Source: Mucilaginibacter sp. PAMB04168
GTDB taxonomy: Bacteria; Bacteroidota; Bacteroidia; Sphingobacteriales; Sphingobacteriaceae
Direction of reading: 5' to 3'
NCBI RefSeq assembly: GCF_039634365.2
Contig: NZ_CP155079.2
Span: 3,844,001 to 3,908,000, forward strand
DNA: 64,000 bases
A model generated the notes under the pieces. That model was given only the letters and a program-made list of their open reading frames with translations, was not told the DNA's origin and did not search any database. The translations under genes and the position numbers were made by a program. Shown here in pieces: positions 63,423-64,000 of this stretch; position 1 is the first letter of the stretch, and each line of letters begins with the position of its first letter.

Positions 63423-64000
63423 CTAACCTAATACGCTGTTGGTAAAATCCATCTTTATTTTCGATTGGAAATTGCCAATCACTTTAAAGATCTCCTTCAG
63501 AGTTACCCGCTCAATTTTAGTAAGGCTGGATAGGTCAATGTAATTATCGGGTGAGGCTTTATCGTAAATAATTTGCACGGCTTGTTTTTTAAGGCGCATG
63601 CTCATTAAAAAGTAATATGATTGTGAAAGCTCATGGTAAGCCGTTTCTGAGAATACTTCCAACTTGCGCAATGCTTTCATCCGCTCACCTGTATTTACTT
63701 CAAAAACACGGTTCTTTAAGGCGTATACCCGCACCAGATCCACAATAGGCGTCATTGCTTTTTTAATATCAAACACTTCCCGCTCATTCTTTTTAAACGT
63801 GCGTATGGTGTTAAAAAAGGTTAGCGGCGGCTCATACTGCAAGGCATTTATGGCCATGTTATGGAACAACTTGTCCATAGGCTTTTGCAATTCCTCGTTT
63901 AAAAACTCGTGCAACTCATCCATAATAGACGCATCTCCATACACAAAACGGCAATCAAAAAAGGTAGAAAAATTAATCACCGTTTCGGGCAGCGATTCAG
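63423..64000 (-). CDS. DUF294-type putative nucleotidyltransferase (C-terminal part)
   Basis: At least 192 residues on the minus strand, running off the right edge with the frame still open, so the 5' end is missing. The visible part begins with an FFDCRFVYGD segment and continues as a helical domain (DIKKAMTPIVDLVRVYALKN), matching the C-terminal putative substrate-binding domain of DUF294 proteins, which usually follow cyclic-nucleotide-binding and CBS domains and a nucleotidyltransferase domain. Those lie outside the window. Function unproven. Confidence 0.75.
   Translation of the reverse strand, partial: ESLPETVINFSTFFDCRFVYGDASIMDELHEFLNEELQKPMDKLFHNMAINALQYEPPLTFFNTIRTFKKNEREVFDIKKAMTPIVDLVRVYALKNRVFEVNTGERMKALRKLEVFSETAYHELSQSYYFLMSMRLKKQAVQIIYDKASPDNYIDLSSLTKIERVTLKEIFKVIGNFQSKIKMDFTNSVLG

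Noticed and set aside
1..64000. Prophage, insertion sequence or genomic island
   Set aside because: No transposase, integrase, tRNA-flanking repeats or phage structural genes; gene content is core-like throughout.

Overview
The window reads as a chromosomal segment of a Bacteroidota bacterium, most likely Sphingobacteriaceae (Mucilaginibacter- or Pedobacter-like). The signs are a type IX secretion (T9SS) C-terminal sorting domain, a TamB/TamL pair with a lipoprotein TamA homologue, a DUF1800/DUF1501 pair, GIN-domain and LruC proteins, a zinc-ligand-free Tgt, general absence of Shine-Dalgarno sequences, and several promoters of the Bacteroidota type (TTTG, 18-20 bases, TAnnTTTG). Genus assignment is inference; no rRNA or tRNA gene was seen. 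No prophage, transposase, integrase or CRISPR array was recognised.

Layout. 0.1-7.5 kb: pabB, AMP nucleosidase, then clpX, clpP and trigger factor on the minus strand, followed by a lipoprotein. 7.6-12.4 kb: a tiny proline-rich lipoprotein, a GIN-domain lipoprotein, an ArsR repressor/SRPBCC pair with a very clear operator-promoter, and a cytoplasmic GH31 glycosidase. 12.8-17.3 kb: DoxX, then a PolX-type protein, rfaE2, DUF4254 and a heptosyltransferase-like GT9, i.e. a lipopolysaccharide heptose cluster. 17.4-19.8 kb: three tandem small outer-membrane beta-barrel paralogues; the first carries an in-frame TGA inside its signal peptide. 19.9-26.1 kb: sixA-like, dprA, a BlaI/BlaR1-type (M56) pair behind an operator array, rsmG, an ECF sigma factor and a membrane GT2.

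26.3-34.8 kb: tgt, an LptF/G permease, a DMT transporter, a 955-bp structured AT-rich spacer, a LapA-like protein, a cysteine desulfurase, a phosphoglucosamine mutase, a PAP2 phosphatase and a ZIP transporter. 34.8-41.0 kb: a T9SS-exported clan GH-A hydrolase with a 22-residue Pro repeat, an unknown membrane protein, TspO, a DUF2383 protein and a GH43 lipoprotein behind a LacI-type operator. 41.1-55.2 kb: a cytosolic TPR hybrid histidine kinase, truC, a Nudix protein with an altered Nudix box, DUF1501/DUF1800, a VOC protein, an LruC lipoprotein and dnaE. 55.3-64 kb: tamB-tamL, a retropepsin-like protein and the 3' part of a DUF294-type protein.

Most of the window is ordinary housekeeping and envelope biology. 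The parts most worth a second look are the nonsense codon in the first beta-barrel gene, the two self-contained repressor/operator modules (ArsR at 9.75 kb, BlaI at 21.6 kb), the M56 sensor with a TonB-plug-like tail, the PolX homologue lacking its polymerase aspartates, two tRNA-modification genes with almost no leader, and the 29.5-30.4 kb spacer. I did not find a clearly novel multi-gene system.
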